Source of the DNA: Mesorhizobium sp. NBSH29
GTDB lineage: Bacteria; Pseudomonadota; Alphaproteobacteria; Rhizobiales; Rhizobiaceae
DNA: 64,000 nt
Reading direction: 5' to 3'
Assembly: GCF_015500055.1 (NCBI RefSeq)
Contig: NZ_CP045492.1
Span: 3,296,501-3,360,500, forward strand
Each line of letters opens with the position of its first letter. The stretch's first letter is position 1. Under the pieces are notes generated by a model that made no database searches, was not told the DNA's origin, and worked only from the letters and a program-made list of their open reading frames with translations. The position numbers and the translations under genes are program-made. Below, piece by piece: positions 17,625-25,849 of this stretch.

Positions 17625-18190
17625 CGAAGACCCTTTACCAACGCCACAAGATAGACCGCGGGGTCCGGACCCGGCGCGTGAAACACAGTGTCGGATGGAG
17701 AACCAAGTGCCAGGCAGTCACCCTCATGCATGTGATGGACATTCGTGCCCTCAGTGAAGTCGAGTAATCCTGACATCAGCCATATTTGCTGGCGGATAAA
17801 GAGATAGGAGGAAGCTGGCAGGCTTACGGATTTGCCCGCCGGCAACTCCACCTGCACCAGTTCCAGCGGCATGTCGGTTGGCGGCGAGACATGTCGCCGG
17901 ATATAACCGGTTTTCGGATCGTACCAACGCGGCTGGGCGTCTGCGCCGACCAACTCCCCGCCGTTGCCTTCGGCCTGCGCAATCAGGGAGGACAGCGTCA
18001 TCTCGAAGGCAGTCGCGATCTTGACCAGAAGCACTGCCGTCGGGCTTGTCTCACCGCGCTCAATAGCGCTCAGCATGGCACGCGACACGCCGGATCGATC
18101 TGCCAGTTCCGCCAGAGCCCAACCACGCAGGCTCCGCAATTGCCGCACTCGTTCCGCGATTCCAGTGGCCACTTCTTCTATGTTGGACAT
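17621..18190 (-). CDS. XRE-family regulator with C-terminal cupin domain
   Basis: 189 residues. An N-terminal Cro/C1-type helix-turn-helix covers about 10-65 (VRQLRSLRGWALAELADRSG, VSRAMLSAIERGETSPT), then a cupin barrel from about 90 onward with GKSVSLPASSYLFIRQQIW and VHHMHEGDCLALGSPSDT. Such proteins sense small molecules through the cupin and control the adjacent gene, here the overlapping GNAT gene. An imperfect inverted repeat over its own promoter (18206-18228) suggests autoregulation. The predicted -10 is 6 bases before the ATG and no ribosome site is visible, so the message is probably leaderless. Confidence 0.9.
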   Translation of the reverse strand: MSNIEEVATGIAERVRQLRSLRGWALAELADRSGVSRAMLSAIERGETSPTAVLLVKIATAFEMTLSSLIAQAEGNGGELVGADAQPRWYDPKTGYIRRHVSPPTDMPLELVQVELPAGKSVSLPASSYLFIRQQIWLMSGLLDFTEGTNVHHMHEGDCLALGSPSDTVFHAPGPDPAVYLVALVKGLR

Positions 18191-18196
18191 TTCGCT

Positions 18197-18228
18197 AAAA
18201 TATCAGATCTTTGCGTTTTGCCAAGATC
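18197..18228 (-). promoter_or_regulatory. Promoter and inverted repeat of the XRE-cupin gene
   Basis: On the minus strand TTGGCA (18224-18219), 16-base spacer, TATTTT (18202-18197), then 6 bases to ATG at 18190. The inverted repeat GATCTTTGC (18206-18214) / GCCAAGATC (18220-18228), 8 of 9 positions paired, covers the -35 and spacer, a fitting place for a repressor. Confidence 0.55.
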
Positions 18229-18324
18229 AGATTGGCGAGCCGTTAACTTCCGCTCAACCATGCTGCAATACGCCGCCTTAATATGCGCCGCATAGGATCA
18301 CCTCGGGGAACTGGGGAAGTAAGA

Positions 18325-20106
18325 ATGTATGTCGAGCGTGAAGCCGGCCGCGGAGAAGAGACTTTGCAGGAGCGTCGCGATGCCGCGCAGAACGACAGCC
18401 GTATTCTCGGCCACGTGGTTCAATGCGACGGCGCGAGAGCCCGCATAGCTGCATTTGCCGACACCGCAGATGGGATCGTCACCGGCATGTGGACTGTCGG
18501 TAAGCTGGTTTCCATCAGCTTGCCGGAAGCCCGCACCGTCGGTCTGGTCTATGAAGTCAGTAAGCCCGACTCCATCTGGTGCGAAGATGGCCGAAACCCG
18601 ATTGAGGTGAGCGTCGAGCTGGTCGGCGAAGTACGCGATGACCGAATTACCGGCAAGCCCGTATTTGACCGAGGTATCACGACTTACCCCTACGTTGGCG
18701 CTGTTTCTCATCGCATTCGCTCCCGCGACCTTGCCGCCGTCTACGATCTGGCAGGCCGGCCCGCGGTTACCATCGGGCAGCTGTCGCAGGATGAAACTAT
18801 CCACGCGAATATCGCCATTGAAGACACTCTGACCCGCCATTTCGCTGTGGTCGGGACAACTGGCGTAGGCAAGTCGACCGCCGTCTCGCTGCTGCTGCGC
18901 AAGGCGATCGAATCGCAACCGGATCTGCGGGTACTGATACTTGACCCGCACAATGAGTTCTCCACCGCCTTTCCGGACCATTGTGTGCGAATCGACACAG
19001 CCTCGCTCGACCTTCCGTTCTGGATGTTCCGGCTGGAGGAATTTGCAGAAGTCCTGTTTCGGGGCCGTGAAACGGTGGCTGAGGAAGTCGACATGCTGCG
19101 CGACCTCATTCCGCTGGCCAAAAACCTTTACCGGAACCCGAACGCCAATCAGCAACTGCGTCGTGGTGGCGATTCCGTTACGGCAGACACGCCTGTCCCC
19201 TACCGGATGGCCGATCTTATCAAGCAGATCGACGAACGGATGGGCCTGCTTGACTCAAAGGGTGACCGCCCAACCTGCCGGTCACTCAAGACACGCCTCG
19301 AAGCCGTGCTTGCTGATCCTCGCTACCGCTTCATGTTCAACTCGCGGCTGATCGAGGACACCATCCACGAGACGGTTGGCAAAATTTTCCGTGTGCCACA
19401 TCATGGCCGCCCGATCACCTGTTTTGAAATGGCAGGGCTGCCATCCGAGGTGGTGAACGCGGTCTGCTCGGTTCTTGCGCGGCTGGCTTTCGATCTTGCA
19501 CTGTGGAGCAACGGCAAACTCAAGCTCCTCGTTCTTTGTGAGGAAGCCCATCGCTACATGCCCGCAGATTCGCGCCTTGGTTTTGCGCCAACGCGCCACG
19601 CGCTTTCGCGCATCGCCAAAGAAGGACGCAAATATGGCTGCTATCTTGGCGTTGTTACCCAGCGACCTGGCGAACTTGATCCGACAATCCTGTCGCAATG
19701 TTCGACTATCTTTTCCATGCGCCTGTCTAACCATCAGGACCAGGCGATCATTCGCTCGGCCATCGCCGATTCGTCGGCGTCTACGCTGTCGTTCCTGTCG
19801 TCTATGGGCCAACGCGAGGCAATCGCGTTTGGCGAAGGCGTTGCAACAACCATGCGGCTGAAATTCGAGAGGCTGCCGCAGTCACAAATTCCCGGTGTCC
19901 AGAAAGTCGACTCCGGTAGCAGTATCGGTGATGGCGACGACATTGATCTGGCGGGTATTGTCGAGCGGTTGCGCAACGTGCCCCGACCGCAACCGCAGAC
20001 GGTGGGCATCGGCGAATTGGTAAGCCCGGTCTCACAAGCTGGCGAGGCAACCTATCGCAAGCCGGGGTTTGGCGAAATGATGTCAGGGCGCCGCAACGAT
20101 CGATGA
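18325..20106 (+). CDS. herA: HerA-like ATPase (DUF87)
   Basis: 593 residues from ATG 18325, preceded by GGGGAAGT; an ATG at 18283 lacks a good ribosome site. An N-terminal HAS-barrel is followed by a FtsK/HerA motor: Walker A VVGTTGVGKSTAVSLLLR near 175-192, ILDPHNEF, Walker B KLLVLCEEAHRYMP, and the sensor-like QRPGELDPTILSQC and SMRLSNHQDQA. HerA proteins form hexameric rings that translocate DNA and usually pair with NurA nuclease in archaea; no nuclease or Sir2 gene is adjacent here. Bacterial chromosomal versions of this length are common and uncharacterised. Divergent from the XRE-cupin gene. Confidence 0.88.
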   Translation: MYVEREAGRGEETLQERRDAAQNDSRILGHVVQCDGARARIAAFADTADGIVTGMWTVGKLVSISLPEARTVGLVYEVSKPDSIWCEDGRNPIEVSVELVGEVRDDRITGKPVFDRGITTYPYVGAVSHRIRSRDLAAVYDLAGRPAVTIGQLSQDETIHANIAIEDTLTRHFAVVGTTGVGKSTAVSLLLRKAIESQPDLRVLILDPHNEFSTAFPDHCVRIDTASLDLPFWMFRLEEFAEVLFRGRETVAEEVDMLRDLIPLAKNLYRNPNANQQLRRGGDSVTADTPVPYRMADLIKQIDERMGLLDSKGDRPTCRSLKTRLEAVLADPRYRFMFNSRLIEDTIHETVGKIFRVPHHGRPITCFEMAGLPSEVVNAVCSVLARLAFDLALWSNGKLKLLVLCEEAHRYMPADSRLGFAPTRHALSRIAKEGRKYGCYLGVVTQRPGELDPTILSQCSTIFSMRLSNHQDQAIIRSAIADSSASTLSFLSSMGQREAIAFGEGVATTMRLKFERLPQSQIPGVQKVDSGSSIGDGDDIDLAGIVERLRNVPRPQPQTVGIGELVSPVSQAGEATYRKPGFGEMMSGRRNDR

Positions 20107-20244
20107 AATTCGATCCGTGATCTCGATTTCCACCCGGTGAACGCGCCCCAATGGTGCGCGTCATCGCCTTGGAGCAAGCGCAGCAATCAACACGCGTCGG
20201 CTTGGTTGATCAACTCGGATTAATGTTTTCTAAGTAATAAAAGG

Positions 20245-21036
20245 TCAGGCGCAGACGCGGTTACGACCGAGGCGTTTTGCCTGATACAGACGCCTGTCGG
20301 CACGCCGGTAAAATTCATCGGCATCCTCCCGCTGGTCCCATACGGCAAGACCAACGCTTGTGGTGATCTTCAAACGTACATTGCCCGTAAGAACGGCCAT
20401 GCTAGCAATCGCCTTGCGAATTCGCTCGGCAAGCTTCATCAACATGTCCTCGTCCATATTGGGCGCCACCACGGCGAATTCCTCGCCGCCAAGACGCGCT
20501 ACAACGTCATGATAGCGCGTCATGTCTCGTAGGCAGCTTGCCACGGCTCTCAGCACCTCATCACCGACATCATGTCCATGCGTATCGTTGACCTGCTTAA
20601 AGTGGTCGAGGTCGAGAATCATCAGGCCGATCGGCTTGTCGATGCGGCGAAACTCCTCGATGTATTCCCGCAATGCATCGTCGAAATACCGCCGGTTCTG
20701 CATGCCCGTCAGAGCGTCAGTCAGCGCGGCCTGCTCAAATGTCTCTGACCGGGCACTGAGCGATTCGGTCATTGCCCGCAGCTTGCCTTCTTCCTTCACC
20801 TGCGTCCTCAGCAGTGGATAGATGAAAAATACTCCGAAAAACAATGCGGTAGCAATCAGAACTCCACATGCAAATAGTAGCCGGGAAAGATAGGTCGCCT
20901 TTTCGATGACGTTGATTTGCGCAGCGAAGCTTCGCAATTCGTGCAGCACCCCATAGGAATGCATAATCAATGCCCCCGCCGCGAAAATCACGGAGATAAA
21001 CACGAAAAACGCTGATTCCGATTTATGGAAACGCAT
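20245..21036 (-). CDS. Membrane diguanylate cyclase (GGDEF)
   Basis: 263 residues. Two membrane helices (about 9-27 and 52-73) enclose a short periplasmic segment, followed by a linker helix and a GGDEF domain. The active site is GGEEF at 183-187 and the inhibitory I-site RYHD at 174-177 is exactly five residues before it, so both activity and product feedback are likely. DLDHFKQVNDTHGHDVGDE and TDALTGMQNRRYFD are the other family blocks. It makes c-di-GMP; the small periplasmic loop might sense a signal. Single gene, downstream of miaA on the same strand (104 bp gap). Confidence 0.94.
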   Translation of the reverse strand: MRFHKSESAFFVFISVIFAAGALIMHSYGVLHELRSFAAQINVIEKATYLSRLLFACGVLIATALFFGVFFIYPLLRTQVKEEGKLRAMTESLSARSETFEQAALTDALTGMQNRRYFDDALREYIEEFRRIDKPIGLMILDLDHFKQVNDTHGHDVGDEVLRAVASCLRDMTRYHDVVARLGGEEFAVVAPNMDEDMLMKLAERIRKAIASMAVLTGNVRLKITTSVGLAVWDQREDADEFYRRADRRLYQAKRLGRNRVCA

Positions 21037-21140
21037 AAGGACCCGCCGTACAATGTGACTTGTTTATGCCACGCTCACACCTTACGCGAAGTTAATTGCA
21101 GCAACCTGCGCACGAGCTTGGTGTCTAAAATCTTGCAATT

Positions 21141-22106
21141 TCAACTGAAAAAATTCGCTGCCAATTTTGGTGCGTTTATAGGCCCGTTTGACGCGATCCT
21201 AGTCCAATCCGGCCCCAATTGGTTCCGAAACCATGTCGACTGGCGCTTGGCATATTGTCTGGTCGAAATTTTCCCACGCTCGATTGCCTCATCGAAGGGC
21301 ATAGCCCCCGCAATTGCAGATTGCAGCTCACGCACACCAATAGCCTTCATCGCAGGCAATGCCGGATCAAGATTTAGTGCCGTCAGAGCTTCCACTTCCG
21401 CCAACCCGCCAGCATCCAGCATCCGATCAAAACGCGCGTTAATCCTCTCAGTCAACACCGCCCTATCCGGTTCAAGGACAAGACATCGAGCTGTTGTGTG
21501 ATCAACCAGAGGGAGCCCCTTTTCGGCCTGCCAGTCCAAGATGGAACGGCCTGAGGCCTGCAGCACTTCGAGCGCACGCAAAACGCGCTGGCTGTCACCC
21601 GCGCTCAGCGTCATCGCAGCCCTTGAGTCCTCGCTCATCAGAATCTGGTAGAGCTTTCCAGGCCCCTCTTCGGTCAGTCGGTAGCGCCATCGATCGCGGA
21701 TTGTATTAGGGATTTCGGGCATCTCCGAAAGGCCGCCTGCAAGCGCTCGGAAATAAAGCCCAGTGCCGCCCACGAAGATCGGGCGGTTCGCGTCAAAGAC
21801 GCCTTCGCCACGCAACCGCCTGACATCGGCTACCCAGCGTCCGGTGGAATAGAGTTCACCCGGATCAATATGACCATAAAGATGATGCGGCGCGGCCAGC
21901 AATTCAGCCGGCCCCGGCCTCGCCGACAATACATTGAGAATGCCGTAAACCTGCATAGAATCGGTGTTGATAATGGTACCGCCCGTCAACCGGGCGATAG
22001 CCAATGCCAGCGCTGACTTGCCGCTGGCAGTTGGTCCGGCTATCAGGATCGCGTCTTTCACCAGCCCTTCGGGCTCGCCTTCCGCGGATTTTGCCATGTC
22101 GCTCAT
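21141..22106 (-). CDS. miaA: tRNA dimethylallyltransferase
   Basis: 321 residues from ATG 22106 (ATG 22097 is equally usable). MiaA adds a dimethylallyl group to A37 of tRNAs that read UNN codons. The P-loop is ILIAGPTASGKSALALAIA near the N-terminus; INTDSMQVY and FVGGTGLYFRALAGGL are substrate-site blocks, and the end has RQYAKRQSTWFRNQL. The start overlaps the divergent serB start codon, so there is no separate intergenic promoter region. The frame stays open to 22178, but the extra residues are not family-like. Confidence 0.96.
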   Translation of the reverse strand: MSDMAKSAEGEPEGLVKDAILIAGPTASGKSALALAIARLTGGTIINTDSMQVYGILNVLSARPGPAELLAAPHHLYGHIDPGELYSTGRWVADVRRLRGEGVFDANRPIFVGGTGLYFRALAGGLSEMPEIPNTIRDRWRYRLTEEGPGKLYQILMSEDSRAAMTLSAGDSQRVLRALEVLQASGRSILDWQAEKGLPLVDHTTARCLVLEPDRAVLTERINARFDRMLDAGGLAEVEALTALNLDPALPAMKAIGVRELQSAIAGAMPFDEAIERGKISTRQYAKRQSTWFRNQLGPDWTRIASNGPINAPKLAANFFS

Positions 22107-22983
22107 CGCAACGCTTATATCCCATCCGGCTGACCGTATGGTCTTGCCTGACCTTGCGCATAAAGCGGCCATCGCCACAGGCGCAAGCGCAATCGACTGG
22201 CTGGCAGAAAATGTTGCGTGTGACCTTCAGCTTCCCGCCAATGCCGAACCACACGCGACCGAGACCGCTTTGCGGGCCGCAATCGGCGACCTGCCCGTCG
22301 ACATCGTGGTGCAGCAAGCAGCGACTCGTCGGAAAAAAATCCTCATCGCCGATATGGATTCCACCATGATCGAGCAGGAGTGTATCGACGAACTGGCCGA
22401 CGAGGTCGGCATCAAGGGTGAGGTCGCAGAAATCACCCGGCGGTCAATGAATGGTGAGATCGAATTCGAGCCGGCACTGCGGCAGCGCGTTGCGTTGCTC
22501 AAGGGGTTGGATGCGACGGTGGTGAGCCGCATCCTAGCCACCCGGATAAAGTTGCGCTCAGGTGGCCGCGAACTCGTCGGAACCATGCGCAAACATGGCG
22601 CATGGACAGCACTGGTTTCCGGTGGCTTCGATGTGTTCGCCGCACCGATTGCTGCAATGCTTGGGTTCGACGAGAACCGCGCCAATCATTTGGTGGAGGC
22701 CAACGGAAGGTTCGAGGGAAGCGTCACCGAACCGATCCTCGATCGCGTTGCAAAGGCCACTGCTCTTCATGCCATTGCCGCCGATCACGGATTAAACGTC
22801 GGTGACGCTATAGCCGTCGGTGACGGGGCTAATGATCTCGACATGATTCATTTGGCCGGGATGGGCGTGGCACTGCACGCCAAGCCTTTCGTCGCCTGTG
22901 AAGCAAGGGCACGCATTGATCACGGCGACCTGACAGCACTGCTCTATCTGCAGGGCTATCGCCACTCAGAGTTCATCGCCTAA
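22096..22983 (+). CDS. serB: Phosphoserine phosphatase
   Basis: 295 residues. HAD-family core: nucleophile motif ILIADMDSTMIEQECIDELA (D86-x-D88), VSGGFDVFAAPIAAMLG (motif II Ser/Gly), and IAVGDGANDLDMIHLAGMG (motif III/IV). It removes phosphate from L-phosphoserine, the last step of serine synthesis. The N-terminal 80 residues (ACT-like in some SerB proteins) are more divergent. ATG 22096 overlaps the miaA start on the other strand; an upstream-extended frame to 21964 runs through miaA and is unlikely. Confidence 0.95.
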   Translation: MSLIATLISHPADRMVLPDLAHKAAIATGASAIDWLAENVACDLQLPANAEPHATETALRAAIGDLPVDIVVQQAATRRKKILIADMDSTMIEQECIDELADEVGIKGEVAEITRRSMNGEIEFEPALRQRVALLKGLDATVVSRILATRIKLRSGGRELVGTMRKHGAWTALVSGGFDVFAAPIAAMLGFDENRANHLVEANGRFEGSVTEPILDRVAKATALHAIAADHGLNVGDAIAVGDGANDLDMIHLAGMGVALHAKPFVACEARARIDHGDLTALLYLQGYRHSEFIA

Positions 22984-23049
22984 CCAACCGGCGTCTTCGT
23001 ACCGAAAAAATTATCGTTGTAATCCAATAACCTGCATATCTTTGCGGAC

Positions 23050-24624
23050 TCAGTCCATGCGTAGCGTTAGAAATCGCAACTCACCTGTTTTCGACGCCAG
23101 CATCAACAGCGCATTCTTGCGCCCCTGCTCCTTTGCCTTGCCAATTTGGTCCATCACATCCTTCGGCGAGGCAACCGATTCTTGGGCAATTTCTGTAATG
23201 ACCTCACCGGCTTGAATGCCGCGCTCGGCGGCTGGCGAATCCTTGGCAACTTCCGTCACGACCACACCCGACACATCATCGGAGATGCCGAACTGCTTGC
23301 GTGCAGCATCATCAAGTTCGGCAATCGTCATGCCCAGCACGTTCGCTGTCGAAACTGCGCCCTGCTCATCCGGCGCTGTGCCGTCATCAAGCTTGGCGCC
23401 TTCGCTATCGGCCATCGTCTTTTCGCCGTCCTCGAGCCGGCCTAGTGTGACCTTGACCGTCTTTTCCTCGCCTTTGCGCACGATCATTACATCAACAGCC
23501 TTTCCGACCGGGCTCTCCGCAACAACGCGCGGTAAATCACGCACATCCTTTACATCTTTTCCATCGAATTTGATGATAACGTCGCCCGCCTGAACCGATC
23601 CGTTGTCAACCGGCCCGCCCTTGATGACGCCGGCCACCAGCGCACCTTTGGCGGTGGCCATGCCGAGGCTTTCGGCAATTTCATCTGTCACCGGCTGAAT
23701 GCGCACGCCCAGCCATCCCCGCCGCGTCTCGCCAAATTCGGAGAGTTGGTCGACCACGCCAGCCGCAAGTTGTGAGGGAATAGAGAAGCCTATTCCAATC
23801 GAGCCGCCGGATGGCGAGATAATCGCGGTGTTTATGCCGACGACCTCGCCATGCATGTTGAACAATGGTCCGCCGGAATTGCCACGGTTGATCGCTGCAT
23901 CAGTCTGAATGAAATCATCGTAAGGACCGGAATTGATGTCGCGGTTGCGGGCCGAAATGATACCAACGGTAACGGTGCCACCGAGCCCGAATGGGTTGCC
24001 GATTGCCATCACCCAATCGCCGATACGCATGGCATTGGAATCACCGAATTTCACCGCCTTGAGCTTGCGCTTCGTCGGATCGACTTTCAAAACGGCGATA
24101 TCAGTCTTTGTGTCCTTGCCGACGAGTTCGGCCTTCAGCTTGCCGCCATCGGCAAAATTAATTTCGATTTCGTCGGCATCGGCAATCACGTGATTGTTGG
24201 TGATCACGATGCCCTTTTCAGCGTCGACGACAAACCCCGATCCCAGCGACTGGACCTTTTGCGAACCGCCGTTACCCCCGCCTTCGCCTTGACCACCCTT
24301 GTCCTTGAAGAAATCATCAAAGAAGTCCTGGAACGGCGAGCCTTCAGGCAGTTGCGGCATCGGCACTGCGCCAGGCCCCTCGCCACCCTTTATGGTCTGC
24401 GACGTGGAAATGTTCACCACCGAATCCAGTAGGCCAGCTGCCAAATCGGCAACCGATGCAGGTCCCGCCGATGGCAGGGTGACAGCTGGAGGCTTTGCCG
24501 GCGCGGCGGTCTGCGCCAATGACGGCTGCGGTGACATGCTAACGGCAAGGCCTGCAAGCACAAGTGAGCAGGTCGTCGAGCGAAGCAGCTCGACCATGCC
24601 AGAACGGATAAAAAGCAGGTTCAT
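23050..24624 (-). CDS. degP: Do-family periplasmic serine protease/chaperone
   Basis: 524 residues from ATG 24624. An N-terminal signal peptide (hydrophobic core TCSLVLAGLAVSM, cleavage near SLAQ) leads to a trypsin-like domain with catalytic H145 (ITNNHVIA), D175 (DTKTDIAVLKVD) and S250 (INRGNSGGPLFN). Two PDZ domains follow (from about GWLGVRIQPV and about VLGMTIAELDD). A Gly-rich linker GQGEGGGNGG precedes the protease domain. It degrades or refolds misfolded periplasmic proteins. GGAGG lies 11 bases before the start. Downstream in the order hflK-hflC-DUF2065-degP, a common alphaproteobacterial protein-quality operon. Confidence 0.95.
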   Translation of the reverse strand: MNLLFIRSGMVELLRSTTCSLVLAGLAVSMSPQPSLAQTAAPAKPPAVTLPSAGPASVADLAAGLLDSVVNISTSQTIKGGEGPGAVPMPQLPEGSPFQDFFDDFFKDKGGQGEGGGNGGSQKVQSLGSGFVVDAEKGIVITNNHVIADADEIEINFADGGKLKAELVGKDTKTDIAVLKVDPTKRKLKAVKFGDSNAMRIGDWVMAIGNPFGLGGTVTVGIISARNRDINSGPYDDFIQTDAAINRGNSGGPLFNMHGEVVGINTAIISPSGGSIGIGFSIPSQLAAGVVDQLSEFGETRRGWLGVRIQPVTDEIAESLGMATAKGALVAGVIKGGPVDNGSVQAGDVIIKFDGKDVKDVRDLPRVVAESPVGKAVDVMIVRKGEEKTVKVTLGRLEDGEKTMADSEGAKLDDGTAPDEQGAVSTANVLGMTIAELDDAARKQFGISDDVSGVVVTEVAKDSPAAERGIQAGEVITEIAQESVASPKDVMDQIGKAKEQGRKNALLMLASKTGELRFLTLRMD

Positions 24625-24742
24625 GGGAAGAAGCCTCCGGCAATGGTCAGCGTTGCGCACGCGCCGCCTGAGCGACATGTGCCATGTTGGCAACAAATAG
24701 GGCCTGTTTGCGGCGCTGGCTATGCGCTGCAAACAAAAAACA

Positions 24743-24928
24743 CTATCTACGCACCAGCCACACCACGCCCACCCCAAGCACGATTGCAACCAGACCGCCA
24801 ACACGCAACGCCTGCTCGGGCGTTGTGGTCACGTCGGCGGCCAGGCGCTTGGCAACTCCGGGAAAGCCGCAATAGATCAGGCCCTCGAAAACGAGGACCA
24901 GACCTGCTGCAACCAGAAAGTCACTCAC
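24743..24928 (-). CDS. DUF2065 small membrane protein
   Basis: 61 residues with two membrane helices (FLVAAGLVLVFEGLIYCGFP and LRVGGLVAIVLGVGVVWLVRR, the latter one residue past 20, so read as two parts LRVGGLVAIVLG and VGVVWLVRR). It matches the YjeT-type DUF2065 family that lies next to hflC in many proteobacteria. Function unknown. It begins 6 bp after the hflC stop and precedes degP by 118 bp. Confidence 0.85.
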   Translation of the reverse strand: MSDFLVAAGLVLVFEGLIYCGFPGVAKRLAADVTTTPEQALRVGGLVAIVLGVGVVWLVRR

Positions 24929-24934
24929 CCGCGA

Positions 24935-25849
24935 CTATTGCGCGGTAGCCGGAGTTGGTGTCGGAGCAGCACCGCCTTTGGCGCTCCGGAAGAACCGGAA
25001 GAACTCCGAATCCGGCGACAGAACCATCGTCGTGCCCGTGTCCTGCAATGCCTCGGTATAGGCGTTCATCGAGCGATAGAACTCAAAGAATTCCGGGTCG
25101 CGCTGGAAAGCATTGGCGAACGCGGCGTTGCGCTCGGCTTCACCCTCACCGCGAAGGATTTCGGATTCCTTGCGTGCTTCGGCAACAGTTTCCACGACTT
25201 CGCGGTCAGCACGTGCCTGGATACGCTGTGCTGCTTCACGACCGCGGGCGCGTAGCCTCTCGGCCTCGGCAAGACGCTCCGCACTCATACGCTCGAACGT
25301 TTGCTGTGAAACATCCTGCGTCAGGTCGGTACGGCGAATACGCACATCCTCTATCTCGAGACCGAGCGAGGTTGCATCCGGGCGCAACTGGTCACGCACC
25401 TCGCGCATCATCGACGCACGCTCTTCTGACAGTGCCGATTCAAAACCACGCAGACCGTAGACACGGCGCAGCGCTGCATCAAAACGGGTACGGAGCCGCG
25501 CCTCGGCAAGGCTGATATCGCCCGAGACGGCCTGACGGAAACGGCGAGCATCGGAAATGCGGTACGCCATAAATGCATCCACATCATAGAACTTGCCGCC
25601 CGAGACCTGCACGCGGATATCGTCAAGGTCGAAACGCAGGACACGCTTGTCAATCATTTGCACATTGTCGGCATCCAGAAAGCCGAACGGTGCCTTGAAA
25701 TAGATGCCAGGCTCGGTCTTCACGTCGACGATCTCACCGAAGCGCAGGACAATGGCCTGCTGCTTCGCGTTGACCACAAAGATAGCCGAATAAAGCAGCA
25801 TCAGGATTACGGCCGCTATGACCGCGAAGATGGGAAGGCGGTTTGCCAT
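24935..25849 (-). CDS. hflC: HflC, FtsH protease modulator
   Basis: 304 residues: an N-terminal membrane helix (FAVIAAVILMLLYSAIFVV), then an SPFH/band 7 domain (QQAIVLRFGEIV, GIYFKAPF) and a long charged coiled coil in the second half (AERLAEAERLRARGREAAQR). With HflK it forms a large periplasmic-side cage around FtsH and limits its proteolysis. The start codon overlaps the hflK stop by one base. Pro/Ala-rich tail at the C-terminus. Confidence 0.96.
   Translation of the reverse strand: MANRLPIFAVIAAVILMLLYSAIFVVNAKQQAIVLRFGEIVDVKTEPGIYFKAPFGFLDADNVQMIDKRVLRFDLDDIRVQVSGGKFYDVDAFMAYRISDARRFRQAVSGDISLAEARLRTRFDAALRRVYGLRGFESALSEERASMMREVRDQLRPDATSLGLEIEDVRIRRTDLTQDVSQQTFERMSAERLAEAERLRARGREAAQRIQARADREVVETVAEARKESEILRGEGEAERNAAFANAFQRDPEFFEFYRSMNAYTEALQDTGTTMVLSPDSEFFRFFRSAKGGAAPTPTPATAQ

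Noticed and set aside
18325-20106. HerA-based antiphage system
   Set aside because: No Sir2, DUF4297 or NurA partner gene is adjacent; a lone HerA-like ATPase does not support a defence call.
20107-20244. Terminator or small RNA after herA
   Set aside because: Only a GTTGATCAAC palindrome (20215-20224) was seen; no U run or stem of note.
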